From the NCBI RefSeq assembly GCF_030732225.1, contig NZ_CP132230.1:152001-216000 (forward strand): a stretch of 64,000 nt of DNA, in the 5' to 3' direction. The position numbers and the translations under genes were made by a program. Shown here piece by piece: positions 44,574-53,367 of the stretch. The first letter of the stretch is position 1, and each line of letters opens with the position of its first letter. The stretch comes from Streptococcus iniae (GTDB taxonomy: Bacteria; Bacillota; Bacilli; Lactobacillales; Streptococcaceae). The notes beneath the pieces were generated by a model. It did no database searches. It saw only the letters and a program-made list of their open reading frames with translations, and had not been told where the DNA came from.

Positions 44574-46142
44574 TTAATGGGCCTGCGCCATTTGGTAGAG
44601 TTTATTTCCTTTGTAGAGTTCATAAATGGTCCATATGAGAATTAGAAGAACTGCCACTATCATACCATAAGCAATAGTATCAGCTATTAGGAGCTGATGA
44701 TGGTTGGGATGGTCTCCTAGGAATCCCTCGATTTGGTTTGGGAGTCCTTTCATATTGAGGAAGATGAGACTAATGACAGAGAACCAACCCAGTGTTTTAA
44801 TAAGCCATGAGTTTTTGAAGTCTTCTGTCATATCACTTTTACTGTTTGTGAATATTAATAAGGGCAACATTGAAAATGGCAAGGCGAAGGCTAAAAATAC
44901 CTGGGAGTTATTCATTAAGTTATTAATAGCAATATGTTCTTCAACAGTGCTCTTTCCGCTTGTTAATAGGACACAAATGATTACAGGAATAACTGAAATG
45001 AGCCGTGTGATTAACCGTCGAAACCAGATGGGCACTTTCATATGGATAAACCCTTCCATAATGATTTGCCCTGTCAGCGTTCCTGTTATGGTGGAATTTT
45101 GCCCTGAAGCCAATAAGGCTATGGCAAATAAAAAGGATAAAATACCAGAACTTGCCACATGAGCTAGTATAGAGTTGCTCATAAGATTAGGGTTTGATAG
45201 GGAGTCAAATAAGCCAAAGAATGAAGGATCCTTGACACTTCCTGTTTTAAAAACAGCAACTCCCATGATTAGGAGCAAAGCATTAACAAAGAAAGCGACG
45301 GTTAATTGAATGTTGGAATCTAAGGTAGAAAAACGAATAGCTCTTGCAATATCTTCTTTCTTATTGTGATTAAGTTTTCGGCTTTGCACAATAGAGGAGT
45401 GTAAGTAGAGGTTATGTGGCATAACAGTTGCGCCGATGATACCTAAAGCACCTGATAAGGGGGTTTGCCCATTAACAGTATGAGCCGTTGAAAATGCCTC
45501 AGAATGAGGGAGTAACCCCTTGGCAATTTCTCCCCATGCGGGATGAGAAAGAGCTACCTGATAGGTAAAAACTAAAAAGATGACTAAAATTAAGGCGACA
45601 ACTAAAGATTCAATTTTTCGAAAGCCGATTTTGGTCAACAAGAGTAAGAGTAAGACATCAAAGACAGTGATTAAGACGGCAATTCCAAGAGGGATATGAA
45701 ATAATAAGTAAAGGGCAATAGCTCCGCCAATCACTTCAGCAATATCTGTTGCCATAATGGCAAGTTCGGTTAGAATCCATAGCATGATGCCGAGTTGTTT
45801 ACTTGTTCGTGCTCGGATGGCTTGTGCAAGGTCCATTTGTGTAACTAGTCCAAGTTTAGCAGACATGTATTGCAGTAACATAGCAATTAAGCTAGACATT
45901 AGGATGATTGACATCAATAAATAGTGGAAATTTTGTCCCCCGGTAATAGAGGTTGACCAATTGCCGGGATCCATATAACCAACAGCAACCAATGCACCAG
46001 GTCCTGAGTAAGCCAACAATGTTTTGAAAAAGCTTAGGTTCTTAGGCACTTCAATGCTTCCATTAATTTCTTCCAGTGAAGGCCCATTTGCGTAATCTAG
46101 TAAACGGTTTGTTTTTTTGGTGTGTGTTTGTAAAGTTGTCAC
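44574..46142 (-). CDS. mntH: NRAMP-family Mn2+/H+ symporter
   Basis: 522 residues with about eleven spans. The metal site in TM1 is DPGN (VAVGYMDPGNWSTS) and TM6 has MPHNLYLHSS, both intact. NRAMP proteins import manganese with protons, helping acid and oxidative stress survival. Slightly long for the family because of a ~45-residue N-terminal cytosolic part. The promoter region carries a DtxR-family operator-like palindrome. Confidence 0.93.
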   Translation of the reverse strand: MTTLQTHTKKTNRLLDYANGPSLEEINGSIEVPKNLSFFKTLLAYSGPGALVAVGYMDPGNWSTSITGGQNFHYLLMSIILMSSLIAMLLQYMSAKLGLVTQMDLAQAIRARTSKQLGIMLWILTELAIMATDIAEVIGGAIALYLLFHIPLGIAVLITVFDVLLLLLLTKIGFRKIESLVVALILVIFLVFTYQVALSHPAWGEIAKGLLPHSEAFSTAHTVNGQTPLSGALGIIGATVMPHNLYLHSSIVQSRKLNHNKKEDIARAIRFSTLDSNIQLTVAFFVNALLLIMGVAVFKTGSVKDPSFFGLFDSLSNPNLMSNSILAHVASSGILSFLFAIALLASGQNSTITGTLTGQIIMEGFIHMKVPIWFRRLITRLISVIPVIICVLLTSGKSTVEEHIAINNLMNNSQVFLAFALPFSMLPLLIFTNSKSDMTEDFKNSWLIKTLGWFSVISLIFLNMKGLPNQIEGFLGDHPNHHQLLIADTIAYGMIVAVLLILIWTIYELYKGNKLYQMAQAH

Positions 46143-46183
46143 GAAAAAATCCTTTCTATGATTTAAAAAGTGTGTTTAATAAT

Positions 46184-46203
46184 AAAATTAAGATAACTTA
46201 ATT
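46184..46203. promoter_or_regulatory. MtsR/SloR-like operator upstream of mntH
   Basis: AAAATTAAGATAACTTAATT contains perfect arms AATTAAG and CTTAATT (46186-46203) and resembles the AAAATTAA-N6-TTAATT boxes of streptococcal Mn/Fe-dependent DtxR-family repressors. It lies about 45-60 bp before the mntH start codon. Confidence 0.55.
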
Positions 46204-46240
46204 CTACTCCTATGATTAAAAATTTGCAATACTTTATTTT

Positions 46241-46270
46241 TTGACAAAATGTCCAATAGCATCTTATGGT
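46241..46270 (+). promoter_or_regulatory. Promoter of the OYE-family gene
   Basis: TTGACA (46241-46246) and TATGGT (46265-46270), spacing 18. The -10 is imperfect. Confidence 0.4.
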
Positions 46271-46344
46271 AAGTAATATGATAAAATGAAAGAAAATGGT
46301 GTGATTCAAATCAAGAAATCCACTAAGAGTTGAGGAGAAAAGAA

Positions 46345-47496
46345 ATGAAACAATTAACAGATCGCCTTGTCTCGCGTCACGGTGCTATTCTAGATGGGCG
46401 AGTGGTTATGCCGCCAATGTTAACGTATTCTGGTCAAGAAGGTGGCTTTGCCAGCTCAGAGACACTTGCTTATTATGGGGCGCGTTCTCAAGCAGCAGCT
46501 ATGGTGATTACAGAATTTCATTACGTCTCTGAAACTGGTGGCCCTTGCTCAAGGCTAGGTTTTCCAGAACAATTAGGGATTCAAGACGATGCCCATATCC
46601 CATCTATTGAGGCTATTGCTAGAGCTATCAAAAAAGATGGCAGTAAGGCTATTCTTCAACTTCATCATGGAGGACAACAAGCCAATGGACGAGCAGCAAA
46701 AGGGCTGGATGTTCTAGCACCAAGTGCCTTGGATTTTGATTTTTTACCCTATCCAGTGCGTGAGTTGACCAACCAAGAAATTGACGAAATCATCAACGAT
46801 TTTGGACGAGCAACTAAACGTGCAATTGCCGCTGGTTTTGATGGGGTGGAAATCCATGGCGCTAATCATTATTTGCTACAACAGTTTTTCTCTAAAAACT
46901 CTAACAGACGTCAGGATTCTTGGGGTGGAAGTCTTGAAAAGCGCATGGCTTTCCCATTGGCCGTGGTCAAAGAAGTAGCATCTGTAATTGAAGCTTATGC
47001 ACCAAAAGAATTTATCCTAGGCTACCGCATCTCACCAGAAGAAATACACGGGGAAATGGTGGGTTATACCTATAAAGAATCCATGACCCTCATTGCTGAA
47101 GTTGCAACATATGGTTTTGATTATATTAGCTTATCTATCTGGGGAGGCTATGATAGCAAACCGCAAGGAAGTGATCAGTCTTATGGGCAACTCTTTAAAG
47201 AAGTGGTCGGCAAAGACACACAAATTTTACTAGTAGGTTCTGTCTTTACAGAAGCAGCAGCAAGTGAGGCTGTTGAAAAACACACCGATTTAATTGGTGT
47301 TGGCCGTGGCACTTTAATTGATCCTAAATTTGGTCAAAAAATCAAAGAAGGAAGAGGGCATGACATTGTGTCAGAAATCTCGCCACAACAATTGGAAAAT
47401 ACCTATTGGACTAAGGGGCTTAGACAGGCCTTTTCGCGTGAAGATTCCCTAGGTTTGCCTCCTCTACCTGGACAAAGTAGCATTCAAACCTCCTAA
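46345..47496 (+). CDS. Old-yellow-enzyme family NADH:flavin oxidoreductase
   Basis: 383 residues from ATG 46345 with GAGGAG upstream; a TTG five codons earlier overlaps that site and was rejected. Single TIM-barrel OYE: VVMPPMLTYSGQ, LQLHHGGQQA, GFDGVEIHGANHYLLQQFFS, NRRQDSWGGSLEKR and VGVGRGTLIDP are the FMN and substrate motifs. No C-terminal Fe-S or second flavin domain. It may reduce enals or quinones; the true substrate is unknown. Confidence 0.9.
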   Translation: MKQLTDRLVSRHGAILDGRVVMPPMLTYSGQEGGFASSETLAYYGARSQAAAMVITEFHYVSETGGPCSRLGFPEQLGIQDDAHIPSIEAIARAIKKDGSKAILQLHHGGQQANGRAAKGLDVLAPSALDFDFLPYPVRELTNQEIDEIINDFGRATKRAIAAGFDGVEIHGANHYLLQQFFSKNSNRRQDSWGGSLEKRMAFPLAVVKEVASVIEAYAPKEFILGYRISPEEIHGEMVGYTYKESMTLIAEVATYGFDYISLSIWGGYDSKPQGSDQSYGQLFKEVVGKDTQILLVGSVFTEAAASEAVEKHTDLIGVGRGTLIDPKFGQKIKEGRGHDIVSEISPQQLENTYWTKGLRQAFSREDSLGLPPLPGQSSIQTS

Positions 47497-47621
47497 AAAG
47501 AATGGGAGTGATGAGTGGTCCTACCAAACACTAGTGTTTAAGAATGATACTATAAGTAAATAAGTGCTAACAAAGACACAAAAAGGGTCAATTAATAGGA
47601 ATTAGTGACACCATTTGTGTG

Positions 47622-47671
47622 AAGACCTGTCTTTTGAATTTCCTTGATAGGGAAACTGGGCAGGTCTTTTT
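47622..47671 (+). terminator. Terminator after the OYE gene
   Basis: AAGACCTG and CAGGTCTT enclose an inner stem (TTTCC-TTGATA-GGGAAA) and are followed by TTT. The rest of the 301-bp gap (47497-47797) holds only this and the following promoter. Confidence 0.75.
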
Positions 47672-47743
47672 ACATTGTAGATTAGTTGCATAAGGGGGCT
47701 TGCGACTAACAGAACTACTAGATTAATGTGGATATAAGTTGGC

Positions 47744-47772
47744 TTAAACAAAGAAAGCGCTTACGCTATAAT
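47744..47772 (+). promoter_or_regulatory. PTS-operon promoter with cre site
   Basis: AGAAAGCGCTTACG (47752-47765) has a perfect core AAAGCGCTTAC and lies just before TATAAT (47767-47772). The -35 (TTAAAC, 47744-47749) is weak. CcpA bound here would block the promoter in glucose. Confidence 0.7.
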
Positions 47773-47797
47773 TGATTTATAAAGAATAGGAGATAGG

Positions 47798-49738
47798 ATG
47801 AATAAGAGACAAATTGAAATTCTTATTGACTTACTAGAAAGAGATAACTATATCAGTGCGGCAAAATTAGCCAAAAAGCATCAGGTTTCAACAAAAACAA
47901 TTTATACTGATTTGGATGTTTTAGAAGAAGACCTTTTGCAAAAGCAGCTGAAGCTCATTAAAATTCCTAGGCATGGTCTCATTATTGAGGGGGACCTTAT
48001 TGTAAAACATCAGCTCCTTGTGACAGTTCGAAACCATCTCAGCACTAGCTTATTGCCTAGTGACTATTCTCAAAGGGAAGGCCATTATTTAAGAAAGTTA
48101 CTTTTGGAAAATGACAACTGTTCGATTTTAGATTTGGCCATGGATTTCTTTTTAAGTGAAACATCTGTCAGAAGGGATCTTGATAGGCTGGAAAAATTAG
48201 TATCAGATCACCATTTGGCATTAATAAAAGAACATGGTTGTGTCTCTATTCAAGGTGATGAAGGTAAAATTAGGTCTTTTTTAAGGTCTTATTTACTGGA
48301 TCATTATCAGTTGATGCCAGGAGCATTAAGTGCATCTCAAGAATTAAGCACAATGTTTCGTGAATGTGATTTAACTCAATTAGACAAAAAAATTCAAGAA
48401 TTAAAAGCCTTATTTGCCATATCTATTCCCCAACACCTAGAAATTTATGTGATGCTTGATTTAGTCATTAACAGTTACAGGATTAAAAACAATCACTATC
48501 TCAGAGCGGTTGATGTTAGTATTGAGGATGATTTGCATTTTATCGAAGTGTACCCTCTAGCTAGTGAATTGTTAAGTGCTAGTTTAGACTTACCGGTTGA
48601 CTTATTAAGTGATGATGAAATAAAGCAAATCTGTTTGACCATTCTATCCTTAGGTTATATTCCAATGGCCAGTGACAATCAGGAATTTAAACGCTTGACG
48701 ACAGATTTGATTGATAAAGTCAGTGAACTTTCAGGGCTTGATTTTTCTCAAGACTCTTACTTGAGAGAGATGATTAATAAACACATGAGGCCGATGATTT
48801 ATCGCCTGAAGAATAAAATAACAATTGAGAATCAGACAACAGAAGAAATTAAGAAAAGGTATTCAATCTTGTTTAACATTGTCTGGCTAGCATCAAAAAT
48901 TGTTACGGATAGTTACCATATTGATTTTTTGGATTCAGAGATTGCTTTTTTGACCATTTATTTTCAAATTGCTGTTGAAAAAATTGAGAAACCACTTGAA
49001 ATTGTTATTGTCTGCCCACACGGTTTAGCCACATCGGAATTAATTTTCAACACACTAAGGCGTCTTATTTCCCCTTATGATCATCTTAAAAAAATCGATT
49101 TTTCAGATGTGACAGATGAGCTGGTGCAAGATGTTGATATGATTATCAGCTCAGTTGAATTAAGACAGTTAAGCTGCAATTACATTCTAGTAAGTCCTGT
49201 TCCGAGTCAATTTGAAGTTGACAAAATCCAGAATTTTTACCATTCACTGACAGATGGCAATAGGAAGATTTTATCTGTGGTTAAGGATAAACAGTCTATT
49301 AATCAATCTATGGTTTGTGATTTAATTCAAAATCACATTTACCTAAACCAAGACTGTAAGACTTATGATCAGGTGATTCAATTTTTAGTCAATCAGGATA
49401 GTAGCAGTGAGTTGCAGACGGCTTATATAGACTCGATTTTTCAAAGAGAACATTTAGGAAGTACCAGTGTTTATACCGGAATTGCCTTGCCACATGCCAA
49501 TCCAAGGACAGTTGGAAAATCAGGTTTGAAATTACTGACCTTAAAGCAGCCGATTGTTTGGGGAGCAAACAAGGTGAAGGTGGTTATGTTGATTTCCATA
49601 AAAGAAGGCGAAGAGGAGCTTTATAAGGATGCATTAATTTACCTCTATTCCAAGATTGATGATCAGCATTTTATTGACCAACTAGTAACAGCAACAACGA
49701 CACAAGAGTTTATGACACGTTTATTTAGGGAGGAATGA
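47798..49738 (+). CDS. PRD-containing PTS-regulated transcriptional activator (BglG/LicR/MtlR type)
   Basis: 646 residues. N-terminal HTH (DNYISAAKLAKKHQVSTKTIYTDLDVLEEDL) and a second HTH (SILDLAMDFFLSETSVRRDLDRLEKL), two PRD domains (about 180-400), an EIIB-like domain with Cys (VIVCPHGLATSELIF) and a C-terminal EIIA domain with the phospho-His (GIALPHANPRTV). This is a DNA-binding activator, not an RNA antiterminator. Phosphorylation by HPr and by the PTS it controls should tune it. It is the first gene of the operon, 6 bp before the EIIA gene. Confidence 0.93.
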   Translation: MNKRQIEILIDLLERDNYISAAKLAKKHQVSTKTIYTDLDVLEEDLLQKQLKLIKIPRHGLIIEGDLIVKHQLLVTVRNHLSTSLLPSDYSQREGHYLRKLLLENDNCSILDLAMDFFLSETSVRRDLDRLEKLVSDHHLALIKEHGCVSIQGDEGKIRSFLRSYLLDHYQLMPGALSASQELSTMFRECDLTQLDKKIQELKALFAISIPQHLEIYVMLDLVINSYRIKNNHYLRAVDVSIEDDLHFIEVYPLASELLSASLDLPVDLLSDDEIKQICLTILSLGYIPMASDNQEFKRLTTDLIDKVSELSGLDFSQDSYLREMINKHMRPMIYRLKNKITIENQTTEEIKKRYSILFNIVWLASKIVTDSYHIDFLDSEIAFLTIYFQIAVEKIEKPLEIVIVCPHGLATSELIFNTLRRLISPYDHLKKIDFSDVTDELVQDVDMIISSVELRQLSCNYILVSPVPSQFEVDKIQNFYHSLTDGNRKILSVVKDKQSINQSMVCDLIQNHIYLNQDCKTYDQVIQFLVNQDSSSELQTAYIDSIFQREHLGSTSVYTGIALPHANPRTVGKSGLKLLTLKQPIVWGANKVKVVMLISIKEGEEELYKDALIYLYSKIDDQHFIDQLVTATTTQEFMTRLFREE

Positions 49739-49744
49739 TGATAG

Positions 49745-50203
49745 ATGACTGACGAATTACTATTTTTACAGGTTTCAGAAATAAAGGAAAAAAATGAGGC
49801 CTTAACCTTTTTGAGTCAGCAGTTAACCCAACAAGGTTATGTCACAGAAGGTTTTACAGATGCCATTATTGCAAGGGAAGCTGTTTTTCCGACGGGGCTT
49901 CAATTTGAAGATTACGGGGTAGCTATTCCTCACACCGATTCAGATTATGTTAGGGAGACTAAAATTGCAATCATGACCCTAAAAGAGCCAGTGCCTTTTA
50001 TTCAAATGGCCACTGAAAACCAGACTGTTGAGGTACGGGTTATTATCATGCTTGCTATTAAGGATGCACACACACAATTAGATATGTTGCAAAGGATTAT
50101 TGGATTTTTACAAGATCCAGAAACGGTTTCGACCTTGCTTTCCTATTCAGCAGAGCAAAAAGAGGACGTCTTACAATTGTTATCACATTTTCATATTATT
50201 TAG
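49745..50203 (+). CDS. PTS EIIA component, galactitol type
   Basis: 152 residues. Phospho-His in YGVAIPHTDSDYV, preceded by the family text AIIAREAVFPTGLQFEDYG. It passes phosphate from HPr to the EIIB encoded at 51550. Ten bp separate it from the EIIC gene, with AGGAGG in between. Confidence 0.93.
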   Translation: MTDELLFLQVSEIKEKNEALTFLSQQLTQQGYVTEGFTDAIIAREAVFPTGLQFEDYGVAIPHTDSDYVRETKIAIMTLKEPVPFIQMATENQTVEVRVIIMLAIKDAHTQLDMLQRIIGFLQDPETVSTLLSYSAEQKEDVLQLLSHFHII

Positions 50204-50212
50204 GAGGTTATT

Positions 50213-51547
50213 ATGTTACATTTTTTGCAGAGATTTATTGATCTAGGAGCAATTGTGGTTTTGCCAATATTAATATTTATTTTTGGCTTATTATTAGGAA
50301 CCAAACCCAGAAAAGCATTTAATGCTGGAATTACTGTAGGGATAGGGTTTGTAGGTTTAAATTTGGTTATTGAGTTATTATCAGGAAGCCTAGGTAAAGC
50401 TGCACAAGCAATGGTTGAACGTTTTGGTTTGCAATTAACAACCCTTGATGTGGGCTGGCCAGCAGCGGCAGCTATCTCCTATGGAACTCTTTTAGGAAGT
50501 TTAGCTATTCCACTTGGGATTGCTATTAACTTGCTGTTATTATTTATGGGGTGGACAAAGACCTTGATGGTGGATATGTGGAATTTCTGGCATGCCGCTT
50601 TTGTGGCTTCTCTAGTCTACGCAGTGACGCATGATTTTGCCTTGGGCTTGTATGCCATGATTGCTTATCAGGTTATGATTTATTTATTGGCAGATATTAT
50701 TGCTCCTGCAATTAAGAAGTTCTATGGTTTTCCAAATATTACTTTCCCACATGGAACCTCAGCACCTGGTTTTCTGGTTGCCATTCCCCTAAACTGGCTT
50801 TTTGATAGAATTCCTGGTTTTAATAAGATTGAAGCTGATCCAGAAACCATTCAACAGAAATTTGGGATTTTTGGTGAAAGTACTGTCATGGGCTTGCTTA
50901 TCGGCTTGGTTATTGGTGTTTTAGCTGGTTATGATATTCAAGGGATTTCACAACTTTCTGTTAAAACAGCCGCTGTTATGTTGCTAATGCCACGTATGGT
51001 TTCAATTTTAATGGAAGGTTTAGCACCTATCTCAGAAGCAGCAAACAACTTTGTTCAAAAACGCTTTCCAGGTAGAGAAGTTAATATTGGTATGGACTCT
51101 GCCTTATCAGTGGGGCATCCAGCTGTTTTGTCAAGCTCCCTTATTTTAGTTCCAATTACAATTTTATTAGCTGTTGTCTTACCTGGGAATAAAACACTTC
51201 CGTTTGGGGACTTGGCAACTATTCCATTTGTTGTTTGTTTGATGGCAGCAGTTTTTAGAGGCAATATTATTAGAACCGTGATAGGTGGCTCTCTCTACAT
51301 GGTATCCATTTTATACATCACTTCTTGGGCAGCACCATTAGTAACAGCTTCTGCTAAAGCAGCTAAATTTAATTTGGATGGACATTCAAGTATTACAGCT
51401 ATGGCTGAGGGTGGCTTGTGGCCGACAGGACTCTTTATTTTTGCGGCTAATCATCTGCCTTGGTTGCTTATCAGCGTCATTTTATTAGTCTCTTTAGCTG
51501 GTTTATTCTATGTTAATAAAGTTGTGTCAAAACAACGTGAGGTATAA
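50213..51547 (+). CDS. PTS EIIC permease, galactitol type (GatC family)
   Basis: 444 residues with about ten spans. GatC-type sequence: LGAIVVLPILIFIFGLLLG, VGIGFVGLNLVI, DVGWPAAAAISYG, PHGTSAPGFLVAIP. It carries the sugar or polyol across the membrane. Galactitol itself is not certain, since GatC-family permeases also move ribitol, arabitol, xylitol, tagatose and others. Confidence 0.93.
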   Translation: MLHFLQRFIDLGAIVVLPILIFIFGLLLGTKPRKAFNAGITVGIGFVGLNLVIELLSGSLGKAAQAMVERFGLQLTTLDVGWPAAAAISYGTLLGSLAIPLGIAINLLLLFMGWTKTLMVDMWNFWHAAFVASLVYAVTHDFALGLYAMIAYQVMIYLLADIIAPAIKKFYGFPNITFPHGTSAPGFLVAIPLNWLFDRIPGFNKIEADPETIQQKFGIFGESTVMGLLIGLVIGVLAGYDIQGISQLSVKTAAVMLLMPRMVSILMEGLAPISEAANNFVQKRFPGREVNIGMDSALSVGHPAVLSSSLILVPITILLAVVLPGNKTLPFGDLATIPFVVCLMAAVFRGNIIRTVIGGSLYMVSILYITSWAAPLVTASAKAAKFNLDGHSSITAMAEGGLWPTGLFIFAANHLPWLLISVILLVSLAGLFYVNKVVSKQREV

Positions 51548-51549
51548 TC

Positions 51550-51834
51550 ATGAAAAAAATGTTAATCATGTGTGGTTCAGGCATTGCCACATCAACAATT
51601 GTGATGGGAAAAGTGAAACAATGGCTAACAGAAAAAGGCTATGACCAAGAGGTGCAACTCTTCCAATCTAAAATTGCGGAAGAAATTAATCATATTGGTG
51701 ATTATGATATTGTGATATCAACGACGGTTGTTCCAGATGCTGTTAAAGATCACGTTATCATGGGCTTACCGCTGTTAACAGGTATCGGTGTTGATGGCTT
51801 ATGGGCTGAGGTAACAAAAAAAATAGAGGCTTAA
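51550..51834 (+). CDS. PTS EIIB component, galactitol type
   Basis: 94 residues. The phospho-Cys is in LIMCGSGIATSTIV (P-loop near the N-terminus), typical of the GatB/lactose-like fold. Two bp after the EIIC gene. Gives phosphate to the incoming substrate. Confidence 0.94.
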   Translation: MKKMLIMCGSGIATSTIVMGKVKQWLTEKGYDQEVQLFQSKIAEEINHIGDYDIVISTTVVPDAVKDHVIMGLPLLTGIGVDGLWAEVTKKIEA

Positions 51835-51835
51835 T

Positions 51836-52696
51836 ATGAAAGCAACTATGAGAACACTCCTAAGGCAAGCAAAAGAAGGTCACTTTGCTATACCGGCAAT
51901 GAATTACCTTGATTTTGCCAGTGCAAAAGCCTTTCTAGATGCCAGTCAAGAAAAAAATCTCCCTTTGATTTTGGCATTTGCTGAAAGTCATAGCAAGTGG
52001 TTACCCTTAGAAGAGGCTGCGAGGATTGGAACTTACCTTCAAGAATGCTCTAAAACCCCTGTGGTTTTGCATCTTGATCATGGGCAGACTATTGCTTTCA
52101 TTAAAAAGGCTATTTTACTTGGTTTTAATTCTGTTATGATTGATGCTTCGCTAGACTCTTTTGAGGAAAATGTCAGAAAAACAAAAGAAATTATGGCTTT
52201 TGCGCACAAATATGGGGTTGATGTGGAAGCAGAAATTGGTTTTGTAGGAGCCAATGCTAATCTTGAGAATCACAGCGTGGCGGGGTCTGTTTACACAAGT
52301 TTAGACGATGCCTGTACTTTTTATCAAGAGACTCAAGTGGATTCCTTAGCAATCTCAATAGGTACAGCTCATGGTCTATATCAGGGGACACCCCATATTG
52401 ATTTTGCCAGATTAGCAGAGATTTCAAAAGCCTTGCCAATTCCTTTAGTTTTACATGGTGGCTCCTCATCGGGAGATGGTAATTTAAACCGGTGTGCTAA
52501 AAATGGTATTTCAAAAATAAATATCTTTTCAGACGTTATTTCAGCTGCCTACAAGGTCAAAGATAATCATGACAGCAAAGATTATCCGACTTTAGTTTTA
52601 GGAATGCAAAAGGCGATGAAAGAAGTCTTATTACATTATTATGATATTTTTGAAACCCAGGAGGTGAAAAATGGTGAAAGAGGTCATCAAAGCTAA
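51836..52696 (+). CDS. Class II ketose-bisphosphate aldolase (GatY/KbaY/Fba family)
   Basis: 286 residues. Zinc-binding and catalytic motifs: HLDHGQT, VEAEIGFVG, ISIGTAHGLYQG, LHGGSSSGD and INIFSD. Class II aldolases split a ketose (bis)phosphate into DHAP and an aldehyde. The family includes tagatose-1,6-bisphosphate and fructose-1,6-bisphosphate aldolases; no dedicated kinase is in the operon, so the substrate may be a monophosphate or the kinase is elsewhere. The next gene overlaps it by 26 bp. Confidence 0.9.
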   Translation: MKATMRTLLRQAKEGHFAIPAMNYLDFASAKAFLDASQEKNLPLILAFAESHSKWLPLEEAARIGTYLQECSKTPVVLHLDHGQTIAFIKKAILLGFNSVMIDASLDSFEENVRKTKEIMAFAHKYGVDVEAEIGFVGANANLENHSVAGSVYTSLDDACTFYQETQVDSLAISIGTAHGLYQGTPHIDFARLAEISKALPIPLVLHGGSSSGDGNLNRCAKNGISKINIFSDVISAAYKVKDNHDSKDYPTLVLGMQKAMKEVLLHYYDIFETQEVKNGERGHQS

Positions 52697-53366
52697 ATTT
52701 TTTGTTTTTAATTCTAAATCCTATCTATTTGGAGAGTCTTTAAAAGAATTGGTTCACTGTGCTGATGGTTTGGTTGATGATGACATTAGCATTTTTGTCA
52801 CAGCTCCCTATGCCGATTTAAAAATGGTTAGTGATGAGAGTCAACATTTGATTGTTACAGCTCAGCATTTAGATGCTATCACTCCAGGTCGTGGAATGGG
52901 GAAGGTTTTACCACATTCTCTGGTTAATAGCGGTGTGAAAGCTGTTTTCCTTAACCATGCAGAACACCCAATGACTCTTTTAGAGTTGGTTAAGGCAATC
53001 ACAATAGCTCAAGAGTTAGAGTTAATCACAATCGTTTGTGCGGACTCAATTGCAGAAGCGCGTGCCATTGCTACTTTAGCACCAGATATTATTCTATGTG
53101 AGCCGACTGATTTAATTGGTACAGGAAAGACAAGTGATTCGACTTATGTTGCCAAAACGAATCAAGCGATTCGAGAAATCAATCCAGATATTCGAGTTAT
53201 GCAAGCCGCTGGCATTTCCAGTCCAGAAGACGTCTTTAATATTATTCGTGCTGGCGCTGATGGCACAGGGTGTACGAGTGGTATTGTAAAGGCGAAAAAT
53301 CCTAAGGAAATGCTGACCAAAATGGTTCTTGCTGTTAAAGAAGCAAGAATTGAAAAGGAGGTGTAA
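52671..53366 (+). CDS. Triose-phosphate-isomerase-like sugar-phosphate isomerase
   Basis: 231 residues, shorter than housekeeping TpiA (~250). TIM-barrel residues are kept in archaeal-type form: Asn/Lys near the start (FNSKSYL for NxK), the catalytic His in VFLNHAEHPMT, the catalytic Glu and loop in CEPTDLIGTGK, and phosphate loops (QAAGISSPED, GADGTGCTSGIV). It resembles TIM homologues that work on tetrulose phosphates in erythritol/threitol pathways. AGGAGG lies at 52660-52665 inside the aldolase gene. Presumably isomerises a product or intermediate of the pathway. Confidence 0.85.
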   Translation: MVKEVIKAKFFVFNSKSYLFGESLKELVHCADGLVDDDISIFVTAPYADLKMVSDESQHLIVTAQHLDAITPGRGMGKVLPHSLVNSGVKAVFLNHAEHPMTLLELVKAITIAQELELITIVCADSIAEARAIATLAPDIILCEPTDLIGTGKTSDSTYVAKTNQAIREINPDIRVMQAAGISSPEDVFNIIRAGADGTGCTSGIVKAKNPKEMLTKMVLAVKEARIEKEV

Positions 53367-53367
53367 A

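Noticed and set aside
47622..47671. Riboswitch or RAT antiterminator before the PRD regulator
   Set aside because: The hairpin lies upstream of the operon promoter and reads as the terminator of the OYE gene; the regulator is of the DNA-binding type.
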